From Scandinavium hiltneri (lineage in GTDB: Bacteria > Pseudomonadota > Gammaproteobacteria > Enterobacterales > Enterobacteriaceae), in contig NZ_JALIGE010000076.1 of the NCBI RefSeq assembly GCF_024764835.1, forward strand, positions 124,001 through 188,000: 64,000 nucleotides of DNA, given 5' to 3'. Shown in pieces: positions 6,192 through 14,110 of the stretch. The notes below the pieces were generated by a model. The model was not told the origin of the DNA and made no database searches. It saw only the letters and a list, made by a program, of their open reading frames with translations. Within the stretch, counting starts at the first letter, position 1. The number at the start of each line of letters is the position of its first letter. A program made the position numbers and the translations under genes.

Positions 6192-7145
6192 ATGACCAAT
6201 AGCAAGCTAACAGAGCGCCAGTTAGAGCGAATCATTGAATGCGCGGATGAAGTACTTTCCGCGCTGGCTGGAACAAACGAGGATGTTCACAGAGACAACA
6301 GCACTAAAATGTGTCGCCTTTGGGATGATCTGAATGATACGCACGCACCGCCAGAAGTGGTCCTGGCAATGGCTCGCGAGCTTCAGGAATACCGGAAAGC
6401 GGCGACAGCATCATTTTATCGCGATGGCATTGAAGCCGCAGCTAAATGGGTAGACCAACTGCGCGAGTCATACGACAACGAATACGGGTATCACGATCCC
6501 GACACAGGCACGTTCGAGTTCGGTAATGATGCCCAGCGCGAATATTCAGACACGCTCGTTGATGTGGCTGGGGGAATCCGGGCGTTACACCCTAACGCCT
6601 GTCGCGCAGCCATGCAGCAACCTGTAAGTAATCGTGATGAGTTGCCAGAAGAAACTGGCTCATTGCTGCAGTTACGCAATCTCATTCGCCAGCGCCATGC
6701 TGAGTGGTCACAGGCCACGTTCGGCGATGTTGGTCCTGTTGGCCCGCTCAAGCACCTATCGAAAGAAGCGCTTGAGGCCGCAGCCGAACCAGGCGACCTG
6801 AGTGAGTGGGCTGATATGCAGTTTCTGTTGTGGGACGCACAGCGCCGCGCCGGTCTCAGCGATGGTGAAATCACTGCAGCGATGGAAGAAAAGCTGAAGG
6901 TGAATATGGCGCGCCACTGGCCAGAGCCGAAAGAAGGCGAACCGCGACTGCATATCAAAGAGGCTGGCAACTCTCCGGTAATTCCGGATGGTTGGATTAT
7001 GGTTCCGAAGGAGCCAACACCAGAGATGCGTGAAGCGTTTCATATCGCAAATGAAGAGTCTGAGTCTGGGCGTCATGGAGTGTGGAGCCCATACCATCAA
7101 TGGCAGGCCATGCTCGCAGCAGCACCGCAGCAGGAGGAAATTTAA
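6192..7145 (+). CDS. DUF550-containing phage protein (MazG-like nucleotide hydrolase)
   Basis: A 317-residue protein of at least three segments. Residues 1-145 contain the start of an Ea-type module (FYRDGIEAAAKWVDQLRESY). Residues about 160-255 are a DUF550 domain (IRQRHAEWSQATFGDVGPVG, LEAAAEPGDLSEWADMQFLL) related to MazG-like dATP/dGTP diphosphohydrolases. Residues about 262-317 carry the C-terminal IPDGWIMVPKEPTPEM module common in such phage proteins. The Glu/Asp-rich putative metal site is present. GGGAGGTG overlaps the previous stop codon. Confidence 0.75.
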   Translation: MTNSKLTERQLERIIECADEVLSALAGTNEDVHRDNSTKMCRLWDDLNDTHAPPEVVLAMARELQEYRKAATASFYRDGIEAAAKWVDQLRESYDNEYGYHDPDTGTFEFGNDAQREYSDTLVDVAGGIRALHPNACRAAMQQPVSNRDELPEETGSLLQLRNLIRQRHAEWSQATFGDVGPVGPLKHLSKEALEAAAEPGDLSEWADMQFLLWDAQRRAGLSDGEITAAMEEKLKVNMARHWPEPKEGEPRLHIKEAGNSPVIPDGWIMVPKEPTPEMREAFHIANEESESGRHGVWSPYHQWQAMLAAAPQQEEI

Positions 7146-7146
7146 C

Positions 7147-7715
7147 GTGAAACACTTAATGATTGACCTTGAAACTATGGGTACCAAGCCATCAGCACCA
7201 ATCGTCGCCATCGGTGCGGTGTTCTTTGAACCGCAGACCGGCGAACTGGGAGCTGAGTTCTATACCGCGGTGAATCTGTCCAGCGACATGGATCTTGGTG
7301 CAGCTCCCGACGGTGACATATTCTGTGGTGGTTGAAGCAGTCGGCCGAAGCACGTGCGGCGATATGCACTGACGATACGCTCCCTATCGCCGACGCACTT
7401 TCCGAATTGAGCGCATTCATCAGCCGTAACTCTGAAAATCCACGCTATCTGAAAGTCTGGGGCAACGGTGCAAACTTTGACAACGTGATACTGCGTGCAG
7501 CTTACGAACGCGCTGGCCACGCATGTCCGTGGCAATTCTGGAACGACAGCGACGTGCGCACCATGGTGTTGCTCGGTCGCAAGCTTGGCTTCGATCCGAA
7601 GCGCGATATGCCATTTGATGGCGTTGCGCACAATGCCCTGGCTGATGCGCGTCACCAGGCCAAATACATCTCAGCAATATGGCAGCGCATACTGCCAACC
7701 AGTACCGAAGAATAA
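7147..7715 (+). pseudogene. Frameshifted DEDDh 3'-5' exonuclease (RNase T/ExoVIII-like)
   Basis: Two adjacent frames together give one full-length phage 3'-5' exonuclease of about 189 residues. Part one (GTG 7147) carries the DxE motif in LMIDLETMG and runs to GAAPDGD, then hits a stop near 7335. Part two resumes in the -1 frame with LKQSAEARAAI, WGNGANFDNVIL and the terminal HNALADARHQ motif. Adding one base between 7318 and 7319 restores the family sequence GDTILWWLKQSAEAR, so a single-base deletion explains the break. All four acidic residues and the His are otherwise present. It could be a recent mutation, a sequencing error or, less likely, programmed frameshifting. Confidence 0.88.
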
Positions 7716-7758
7716 ATCTGAATGCCCGGGTGCAGCCGGGCTGTATGGAGAAATAGCT

Positions 7759-8004
7759 ATGCTTCAAATGCTGACTTTAGAAGAATGGGCCGCAGAGAAG
7801 TACCGGAGTAACCCGCCAAGTCTGAATACGTTACGCCGATACGCAAAGCAAAGCATGTTTAACCCACCTGCCACCAAAGAAGGACGATTTTGGCGAGTGA
7901 GAGAGGATGCTGAAATAACCGGAAATATTGCTCAACCAGTGATCTGCAAAACAGATTCACCAATACTTCAGAGGATATTGTCCGATGGCTGCCAGACCAC
8001 GTAA
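7759..8004 (+). CDS. xis: Excisionase (Xis)
   Basis: An 81-residue winged-helix excisionase. LTLEEWAAEKYRSNPPSLNT is followed by RRYAKQSMFNPPATKEGRFW, the lambda/phage 21 Xis pattern. It bends attachment-site DNA and directs integrase toward excision. GGAG lies 8 bases before ATG 7759; an in-frame ATG at 7768 is possible. The last 20 bases overlap the integrase start, the usual xis-int arrangement. Confidence 0.88.
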   Translation: MLQMLTLEEWAAEKYRSNPPSLNTLRRYAKQSMFNPPATKEGRFWRVREDAEITGNIAQPVICKTDSPILQRILSDGCQTT

Positions 8005-9112
8005 AAATAACGTTAAGGTGCCAAACCTTTACCCGCTTTATAGTCGGAAAGTGAACAAAGTTTACTGGCGATATAAGCACCCAATAACCGGGAAGTTTCA
8101 TAGCCTCGGAACGAATGAAGAAGAAGCTGCTGCTATCGCTATTGAGGCTAATTACCGTTTAGCTGAACAGCGGACCAGGCAAATATTAGCGCTTAGCGAC
8201 CGGATTGCCACCAGCAAAGGTAAATCAATTACTACGACGACATGGCTTGATCGTTACTGGAAAATACAGGAAGAACGACTTGAAGCTGGAGATATAAAGC
8301 TGAATACATATAAACAGAAAGCTAAGCCCGTATCTCTGCTAAAAGAACGTGTTGGCATGAAACTGATTTCAGCGGTAGATGTTAGGGACGTGGCGCAGAT
8401 CCTTGATGAGTACATCACTGCCGGTCAACCCAGAATGGCACAGGTAATTCGTTCCGTGTTAATCGACGTGTTCAAAGAGGCGCAACATTTCGGAGAAGTC
8501 CCACCAGCCTACAACCCTGCCCTGGCGACAAAGCAGCCCAGGCGCAGGATCGCAAGGCAGCGCCTATCGCTGGAGGAATGGCAGAAGATATTCGATATTG
8601 CCGACGCCAATCATCGCTATATGGGGAATGCCATGTTGCTGGCGCTGGTCACCGGCCAGAGATTGGGTGACGTCTCGAATATGAAATTCACCGATGTCTG
8701 GGAGGATCATCTTCACGTTGTGCAGGAGAAAACTGGTAGCAAAATTGCGATCCCTCTGTCCTTGCGCCTGAACGCAATAGGCTGGTGCCTGCGGGATGTG
8801 ATAGTCAGATGCCGGGATTATGCGGTCAGTCCCTATATGGTCCACTTCTTCCGGGCCACATCACAAGCAGAACGTGGTGCACAGGTAAAGTCCAATACCA
8901 TAACAATGAATTTCAGCAAAGCGCGGGATAAAGCAGAGATTGAATGGGGCGACGGTACGCCAGCGACATTTCACGAACAGCGGTCGCTGGCAGAACGTCT
9001 ATATGAAGCCCAGGGGATCGATACACAGAAACTGCTCGGCCATAAATCACCGAACCAGACGGCTCGCTATCATGACGATCGAGGAAAGGATTGGACTAAG
9101 GTAGCCTTCTAA
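7985..9112 (+). CDS. int: Tyrosine integrase (phage 21/e14 type)
   Basis: A 375-residue tyrosine recombinase. The arm-binding N-terminus is MAARPRKNNVKVPNLYPLYS. The catalytic set is complete: Arg226 (TGQRLGDV), Lys249 (QEKTGSK), His330 and Arg333 (ATFHEQRS), His353 (LLGHKSP) and nucleophile Tyr362 (ARYHDDRG). The family integrates at the 3' end of icd, which is 1.26 kb downstream in this lysogen. It is last in the rightward operon, and a perfect 8-bp stem overlaps its stop codon. Confidence 0.95.
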   Translation: MAARPRKNNVKVPNLYPLYSRKVNKVYWRYKHPITGKFHSLGTNEEEAAAIAIEANYRLAEQRTRQILALSDRIATSKGKSITTTTWLDRYWKIQEERLEAGDIKLNTYKQKAKPVSLLKERVGMKLISAVDVRDVAQILDEYITAGQPRMAQVIRSVLIDVFKEAQHFGEVPPAYNPALATKQPRRRIARQRLSLEEWQKIFDIADANHRYMGNAMLLALVTGQRLGDVSNMKFTDVWEDHLHVVQEKTGSKIAIPLSLRLNAIGWCLRDVIVRCRDYAVSPYMVHFFRATSQAERGAQVKSNTITMNFSKARDKAEIEWGDGTPATFHEQRSLAERLYEAQGIDTQKLLGHKSPNQTARYHDDRGKDWTKVAF

Positions 9113-9127
9113 CCCATAGAGGCTACC
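9100..9127 (+). terminator. Stem-loop at the end of int (weak terminator)
   Basis: GGTAGCCT at 9100-9107 pairs perfectly with AGGCTACC at 9120-9127 across the int stop codon. The following bases (CTAAAGAATGGTATTT) have little T enrichment, so it may act as a transcript end or retroregulation site rather than a strong terminator. Confidence 0.45.
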
Positions 9128-9141
9128 CTAAAGAATGGTAT

Positions 9142-10188
9142 TTAATTCGCCGCCTGCTCAGGATGAGTTGGCGGATCATTGGAAATGATTAAATTGAATT
9201 GCCCACGGGCTACATGACCATTTTCAGTGACTTCGAGATAACTGATTCTCACCACTTCTCCTGTAACGATCGCCTCTACAAGTGCTTTTAATTCTTCAGG
9301 GCGGGCAATGTCTTCAGCAACCTTTATGGTAAAACTCTCACCGTTGCTCACTCGAATTACGCTTAGGTTAAGTTCAGTGCTCGTCATTCCAGATCGAGAG
9401 ATGCCTTTGATATAGAAGTTATCAAAACGCTCAGTTCTTTCACGATCGACACTTTGCCTATTTTTATAATCTTGAAGAGCTGCACCATTATATTTCTGGT
9501 TACCAACTTTCACGGATTCGGCATCTTGAGCCACAGACTTCAGCAACGACACTTTCCCATCCTCACCATGGGCTTCAATTTCACGGCTAACCGCTGTTTC
9601 ACCTCTACGCTTTACTTCTTCACCTAACTCAAACGCCCGAGTCATTCCCCCAACGACGGCCTGAGTAGTCTGGGTTTGAGCGTCCAAATCGGCATGATGG
9701 TCTTGGCTGTTCGTATGCAAATAGAAGCAGCCGCCAGCGGTCAGAGCGATAATCAGTGACAGTAAAATTGTCATTTTCTGTACGCCACTCATGCCTTCAA
9801 ATGCTCCAGTGAGGAATGCAAGAAACTGATTAAAGGTGCCTGACCAATCAGTTTCTGAGTCAGTCGAACCTTCTTTGATCTGAAAGATAATGTCCAAAGA
9901 CTGCTTATCTTCGTTAGTAAGCCTCTGTAGATTCGAAGTTCCATATTTCGCCAGCGCATATGCCCTTTGGAATGACTCGTGCATACTGGCAAGGCCATAA
10001 ACCATCGAACTCGTCAACGAAGAATGAAATTTGTCACCCTTAACATTGATGTGAAGATTGGGCCAACCTTGGAAGTTTAAATCTATTGGCAAATCAGTAC
10101 CAGGTTCGGCCGCTTCTCTTTGCAAAAAATCATCAACGACATTCCAAAATGATTCTGCATTCTCAATCACAATTGCTGCGTCACTCAT
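9142..10188 (-). CDS. Membrane-anchored prophage cargo protein, unknown function
   Basis: A 348-residue protein I cannot assign to a family. An N-terminal soluble region (1-138) is followed by one transmembrane helix (about 140-157, TILLSLIIALTAGGCFYL) and a charged C-terminal region of about 190 residues rich in Glu/Lys, ending in a likely beta-rich domain (ELNLSVIRVSNGESFTIKVA, EVVRISYLEVTENGHVARGQ). No signal peptide. It converges on int and lies between int and the icd attachment site, the usual place for lysogenic-conversion or exclusion genes, and has its own upstream region, so it may be expressed in the lysogen. An exclusion or defence role is only a guess. Confidence 0.75.
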   Translation of the reverse strand: MSDAAIVIENAESFWNVVDDFLQREAAEPGTDLPIDLNFQGWPNLHINVKGDKFHSSLTSSMVYGLASMHESFQRAYALAKYGTSNLQRLTNEDKQSLDIIFQIKEGSTDSETDWSGTFNQFLAFLTGAFEGMSGVQKMTILLSLIIALTAGGCFYLHTNSQDHHADLDAQTQTTQAVVGGMTRAFELGEEVKRRGETAVSREIEAHGEDGKVSLLKSVAQDAESVKVGNQKYNGAALQDYKNRQSVDRERTERFDNFYIKGISRSGMTSTELNLSVIRVSNGESFTIKVAEDIARPEELKALVEAIVTGEVVRISYLEVTENGHVARGQFNLIISNDPPTHPEQAAN

Positions 10189-10270
10189 CCCAAATACCTT
10201 GCTTGTGTAAAGTCTTCCCTGATGTTTTTTAACATAGACTCGTCTTTCGAAACCATGTTTCAGACAGGGG

Positions 10271-10303
10271 TTTTGATAAATTATTTTGATAAAATTTTGA
10301 TAA
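10271..10303. repeat. Three direct repeats TTTTGATAA near the attachment side
   Basis: TTTTGATAA occurs at 10271-10279, 10284-10292 and 10295-10303, in the same orientation. Position between int and the icd end suits integrase arm-type binding sites, but this is inference. They also lie upstream of the cargo gene and could be part of its promoter. Confidence 0.45.
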
Positions 10304-10305
10304 CC

Positions 10306-10319
10306 GTTAGCACGCTAAC
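10306..10319. repeat. Palindrome GTTAGCACGCTAAC
   Basis: A 14-bp dyad (GTTAGC-AC-GCTAAC) directly after the TTTTGATAA repeats and before the icd terminator. It could be a regulator or recombination-protein site. Role unknown. Confidence 0.35.
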
Positions 10320-10349
10320 AAAAAACAACGGGAGCGTTAAGCTCCCGTT
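10318..10349 (-). terminator. icd terminator
   Basis: Read on the minus strand: AACGGGAGC-TTAAC-GCTCCCGTT followed by GTTTTTTG. A perfect 9-bp stem 23 bases after the icd stop. Confidence 0.88.
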
Positions 10350-10372
10350 AATCGATTTAACAAATATCGAAT

Positions 10373-11623
10373 TTACATATTGTCGATGATCGCGTCACCA
10401 AACTCTGAACATTTCAGCAGCTTAGCGCCTTCCATCAGGCGTTCGAAGTCATAGGTCACGGTCTTGGCAGCGATTGCGCCTTCCATGCCTTTAACAATCA
10501 GGTCTGCGGCTTCGAACCATTCCATGTGACGGAGCATCATTTCAGCTGACAGGATGACGGAACCTGGGTTCACTTTATCCTGGCCTGCGTACTTCGGTGC
10601 AGTCCCGTGGGTGGCTTCGAACAGTGCGCATTCGTCACCGATGTTTGCGCCTGGTGCGATACCGATACCACCAACCTGTGCCGCCAGGGCATCAGAAATG
10701 TAGTCACCGTTCAGGTTCATACACGCGATAACATCGTACTCAGCCGGACGCAGCAGGATCTGCTGCAGGAACGCATCGGCGATCACATCTTTAACGATGA
10801 TCTCTTTGCCGGTTTTCGGGTTCTTGATTTTCTGCCACGGGCCGCCGTCGATCAGCTCACCGCCGAATTCTTCTTTCGCCAGCTGGTAACCCCAGTCTTT
10901 GAAAGCGCCTTCGGTGAACTTCATGATGTTGCCTTTGTGAACCAGGGTCACAGAGTCACGGTCGTTGGTGATAGCGTAATCAATTGCCGCGCGAACCAGG
11001 CGTTTGGTGCCTTCTTCTGAACATGGCTTGATGCCGATACCGCAATGTTCAGGGAAGCGAATTTTCTTCACGCCCATTTCTTCACGCAGGAACTTGATCA
11101 CTTTTTCCGCGTCGGCAGAGTCAGCTTTCCACTCGATGCCTGCGTAGATGTCTTCTGAGTTTTCACGGAAGATGACCATGTCGGTCAGTTCTGGGTGTTT
11201 AACCGGGCTTGGGGTGCCCTGGTAGTAACGTACCGGACGCAGGCAGACGTAAAGGTCCAGCTCCTGGCGCAGGGCTACGTTCAGAGAACGAATACCGCCA
11301 CCGACCGGAGTGGTCAGCGGGCCTTTGATGGCCACGCGATAATCGCGAATCAGGTCCAGAGTTTCAGCTGGCAGCCAGACGTCCTGGCCGTACAGTTTGG
11401 TGGATTTTTCCCCGGTGTAAATTTCCATCCAGGAAATTTTACGCTCGCCTTTGTAGGCTTTCTCTACGGCGGCATTCACCACTTTGATCATCGGCGGAGT
11501 TACGTCCACACCGATACCATCACCTTCGATGAAGGGAATAATCGGATTGTGGGGGACGTTCAGTTTGCCGTTTTGCAGGGTGATCTTTTGGCCTTCCGCC
11601 GGAACAACTACTTTGCTTTCCAT
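10373..11623 (-). CDS. icd: Isocitrate dehydrogenase (NADP+)
   Basis: Oxidatively decarboxylates isocitrate to 2-oxoglutarate with NADP+ in the TCA cycle. 416 residues, the E. coli length, with near-identical sequence from MESKVVVPAEGQ to FGDAIIDNM. Ser113 in GGGIRSLNVALRQ is the residue phosphorylated by AceK to divert flux to the glyoxylate shunt. The start at 11623 follows GAAGGAGAGGTTA; an upstream in-frame extension of 30 codons is not part of the gene. The 3' end is the presumed prophage attachment site, and its last codons are probably phage-supplied but preserve the protein. Confidence 0.97.
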   Translation of the reverse strand: MESKVVVPAEGQKITLQNGKLNVPHNPIIPFIEGDGIGVDVTPPMIKVVNAAVEKAYKGERKISWMEIYTGEKSTKLYGQDVWLPAETLDLIRDYRVAIKGPLTTPVGGGIRSLNVALRQELDLYVCLRPVRYYQGTPSPVKHPELTDMVIFRENSEDIYAGIEWKADSADAEKVIKFLREEMGVKKIRFPEHCGIGIKPCSEEGTKRLVRAAIDYAITNDRDSVTLVHKGNIMKFTEGAFKDWGYQLAKEEFGGELIDGGPWQKIKNPKTGKEIIVKDVIADAFLQQILLRPAEYDVIACMNLNGDYISDALAAQVGGIGIAPGANIGDECALFEATHGTAPKYAGQDKVNPGSVILSAEMMLRHMEWFEAADLIVKGMEGAIAAKTVTYDFERLMEGAKLLKCSEFGDAIIDNM

Positions 11624-11793
11624 TAACCTCTCCTTCGAGCGCTTCTGGTGACTGCTCGTGACTTTCGTGTCCTGGGTAGCGTTGCTGCCCCGCAACGCGA
11701 ATAGTGTGAGCAATATTTTTTGTTAATGATTTGTAATGAGCTGGTTGATACTACCTGAATGTTGGGTTCCATGAAAGGTCTTCGTAATTAGGC

Positions 11794-11799
11794 TATAAT
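11794..11799 (+). promoter_or_regulatory. -10 element for rluE
   Basis: A perfect TATAAT overlapping an upstream ATG at 11798; the -35 region is poor. If used, transcription starts near 11806, downstream of that ATG. Confidence 0.55.
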
Positions 11800-11827
11800 G
11801 CGGCAATTGACCCGGCCTGAAAATACC

Positions 11828-12445
11828 ATGAATAAAACTTCTTTTAGAAATCACCGCCTTAAGCGATTCAGCTCACAACAAGCGTCCAGACAACGCAAAG
11901 AAAGCCAGCCAAAACGCGTCATTTTGTTCAATAAACCCTACGATGTTTTGCCGCAGTTTACTGACGAAGCCGGGCGCAGCACCCTGAAAGATTTTATCGA
12001 CGTCCAGGACGTGTATGCCGCCGGACGACTCGACCGCGACAGCGAGGGCCTACTTGTCCTCACCAATGACGGCGCGTTGCAGGCGCGGCTCACTCAACCG
12101 GGCAAACGCACCGGGAAAATCTACTTTGTGCAGGTGGAAGGTGATCCGGACGAGGAAGCGCTGAATTCACTGCGTAACGGTGTTACCCTCAATGACGGAC
12201 CCACCCTCCCGGCGGGTATTGAGAGGGTCGCTGCGCCTGAATGGCTGTGGCCGCGTAACCCGCCGATTCGTGAACGTAAATCCATCCCCACCAGCTGGCT
12301 AAAAGTCACGCTGTATGAAGGCCGAAATCGTCAGGTTCGCCGCATGACCGCCCATGTGGGCTACCCTACCCTGCGTTTGATTCGTTACGCGATGGGCAAT
12401 TACACTCTGGACAATCTTGCTAATGGTCAGTGGCGCGATGCCTGA
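11828..12445 (+). CDS. rluE: 23S rRNA pseudouridine(2457) synthase
   Basis: Converts U2457 of 23S rRNA to pseudouridine. RsuA/RluE family, with catalytic Asp in GRLDRDSEGLLVL and the C-terminal EGRNRQVRRMTAHVGYPTLR signature. The frame is open from ATG 11798 (215 residues, close to the annotated E. coli length), but a TATAAT box overlaps that ATG. I therefore prefer ATG 11828 (MNKTSFRNHRLKRF, 205 residues). Neither start has a good Shine-Dalgarno. First of a rightward run ending at purB. Confidence 0.92.
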   Translation: MNKTSFRNHRLKRFSSQQASRQRKESQPKRVILFNKPYDVLPQFTDEAGRSTLKDFIDVQDVYAAGRLDRDSEGLLVLTNDGALQARLTQPGKRTGKIYFVQVEGDPDEEALNSLRNGVTLNDGPTLPAGIERVAAPEWLWPRNPPIRERKSIPTSWLKVTLYEGRNRQVRRMTAHVGYPTLRLIRYAMGNYTLDNLANGQWRDA

Positions 12446-12458
12446 CAAGGAGCCGTAT

Positions 12459-12932
12459 ATGTTTAAACCGCACGTCACCGTTGCCTGCCTGGTTCACGCC
12501 AAGGGTAAGTTTTTGATTGTGGAAGAAACAGTTAATGGAAAAGCCACCTGGAATCAGCCAGCCGGGCATCTGGAAGCCGATGAAACGCTGGTTCAGGCCG
12601 CTGAACGCGAGCTGTGGGAAGAGACCGGCATTCGCGCCACGCCGCAGCATCTGGTACGTATGCATCAATGGATTGCCCCGGACAACACGCCGTTCCTGCG
12701 CTTTCTGTTTGCCATCGAACTGGATGATGTTTGCGAGACGCAACCCCATGATGACGATATCGATCGTTGCCTGTGGCTGAGCGCCGAAGAGATCCTCACC
12801 GCCTGTCATTTACGCTCTCCGCTAGTGGCCGAGAGTATCCGCTGCTGGCAGAGCGGCCAGCGTCTGCCGCTAGAAATTATCGGCGAATTTAACTGGCCCT
12901 TCACAAAGGGTGTCAACCCTGGGGCTGCGTGA
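12459..12932 (+). CDS. nudJ: Nudix phosphatase NudJ
   Basis: A Nudix hydrolase acting on thiamin pyrimidine pyrophosphates and other nucleotide pyrophosphates. 157 residues. The Nudix box GHLEADETLVQAAERELWEE then TGI is complete. AAGGAG lies 7 bases before ATG 12459 (MFKPHVTVACLVH), matching the E. coli start. It overlaps the open frame extending upstream of mnmA by 4 bases, and mnmA itself starts 41 bases later. Confidence 0.95.
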   Translation: MFKPHVTVACLVHAKGKFLIVEETVNGKATWNQPAGHLEADETLVQAAERELWEETGIRATPQHLVRMHQWIAPDNTPFLRFLFAIELDDVCETQPHDDDIDRCLWLSAEEILTACHLRSPLVAESIRCWQSGQRLPLEIIGEFNWPFTKGVNPGAA

Positions 12933-12973
12933 TAGAATATGCCGCCTTGAAGTTCAATGTCGTGAGTATTCCA

Positions 12974-14080
12974 ATGTCAGAAAGCCCAAAAAAAGTGATC
13001 GTCGGCATGTCCGGCGGTGTCGATTCCTCCGTTTCTGCCTACCTGCTGCAACAGCAAGGTTATAAGGTTGAAGGCCTGTTCATGAAGAACTGGGAAGAGG
13101 ACGACGGCGAGGAATATTGTACAGCCGCAGCTGACCTGGCCGATGCCCAGGCCGTGTGCGACAAGCTCGGCATTGAGCTGCACACCGTCAATTTTGCTGC
13201 AGAATACTGGGACAACGTGTTTGAGCTGTTCCTCGAAGAGTACAAAGCCGGTCGCACCCCGAATCCGGATATTCTGTGCAACAAAGAAATCAAATTTAAA
13301 GCCTTCCTTGAGTTCGCTGCCGAAGATTTAGGTGCCGATTACATCGCCACCGGTCACTACGTGCGCCGCGCTGACGTGAATGGCAAAAGCCAGCTGCTGC
13401 GCGGTCTCGACGGGAATAAAGACCAGAGCTACTTCCTGTACACGCTGGGCCACGAACAGATTGCCCAAAGCCTGTTCCCGGTTGGCGAGCTGGAAAAGCC
13501 TGAAGTTCGCCGCATTGCGGAAGAACTCGATCTCATCACCGCGAAGAAAAAAGACTCCACCGGTATCTGTTTCATCGGCGAACGCAAATTCCGTGAATTC
13601 CTTGGCCGCTACCTGCCTGCTCAACCGGGTAAAATCGTTACCGTTGATGGCGACGTGATTGGCGAGCACCAGGGTCTGATGTATCACACCCTCGGCCAGC
13701 GTAAAGGCCTGGGCATCGGTGGCACCAAAGACGGCAGCGAAGAGCCGTGGTACACCGTCGATAAAGACGTTGAAAATAACATTCTGGTGGTGGCTCAGGG
13801 TCATGACCACCCGCGCCTGATGTCCGTCGGCCTGATTGCCCAACAGTTACACTGGGTCGATCGTGAGCCGGTAAATGGCACCCTGCGCTGCACGGTGAAG
13901 ACCCGCTATCGCCAGACAGACATTCCGTGCACCGTGATCGCACTGGATGAAGACCGCATTGAGGTTCGCTTTGACGAGCCCGTTTCTGCCGTAACCCCTG
14001 GCCAGTCCGCCGTGTTCTACAGCGGTGAAGTGTGCCTCGGTGGCGGCATTATCGAGCAGCGTTTGCCGCTGCCGGTTTAA
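12974..14080 (+). CDS. mnmA: tRNA 2-thiouridylase MnmA
   Basis: Thiolates U34 of tRNA-Lys, -Glu and -Gln using sulfur relayed from IscS/TusE. 368 residues, as in E. coli. PP-loop GMSGGVDSSVSAYLL at the N-terminus; catalytic Cys pair in NPDILCNKEIKF (near 102) and STGICFIGERKF (near 199). Start ATG 12974 (MSESPKKVIVG) matches the family; 15 upstream in-frame codons are not conserved. Confidence 0.97.
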   Translation: MSESPKKVIVGMSGGVDSSVSAYLLQQQGYKVEGLFMKNWEEDDGEEYCTAAADLADAQAVCDKLGIELHTVNFAAEYWDNVFELFLEEYKAGRTPNPDILCNKEIKFKAFLEFAAEDLGADYIATGHYVRRADVNGKSQLLRGLDGNKDQSYFLYTLGHEQIAQSLFPVGELEKPEVRRIAEELDLITAKKKDSTGICFIGERKFREFLGRYLPAQPGKIVTVDGDVIGEHQGLMYHTLGQRKGLGIGGTKDGSEEPWYTVDKDVENNILVVAQGHDHPRLMSVGLIAQQLHWVDREPVNGTLRCTVKTRYRQTDIPCTVIALDEDRIEVRFDEPVSAVTPGQSAVFYSGEVCLGGGIIEQRLPLPV

Positions 14081-14110
14081 GACTCAGACAGCACACAGAA
14101 AGGAGTTTTA

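Larger units (their letters stand above)
1..10372. mobile_element. Partial lambdoid prophage (e14/phage 21 type) next to icd
   Basis: This block carries a divergent CI/Cro immunity region, phage regulators, YfdPQR-type genes, excisionase and a tyrosine integrase, and then abuts the 3' end of icd. Phage 21 and e14 are known to integrate in the 3' end of icd, and this integrase resembles theirs, so icd is the inferred attachment gene. In such lysogens the last part of icd is phage-borne, so the true boundary probably lies inside icd. The left end, with the other att site and any structural genes, is outside the window, so whether the prophage is complete cannot be judged. One early gene is frameshifted. 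Confidence 0.9.
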
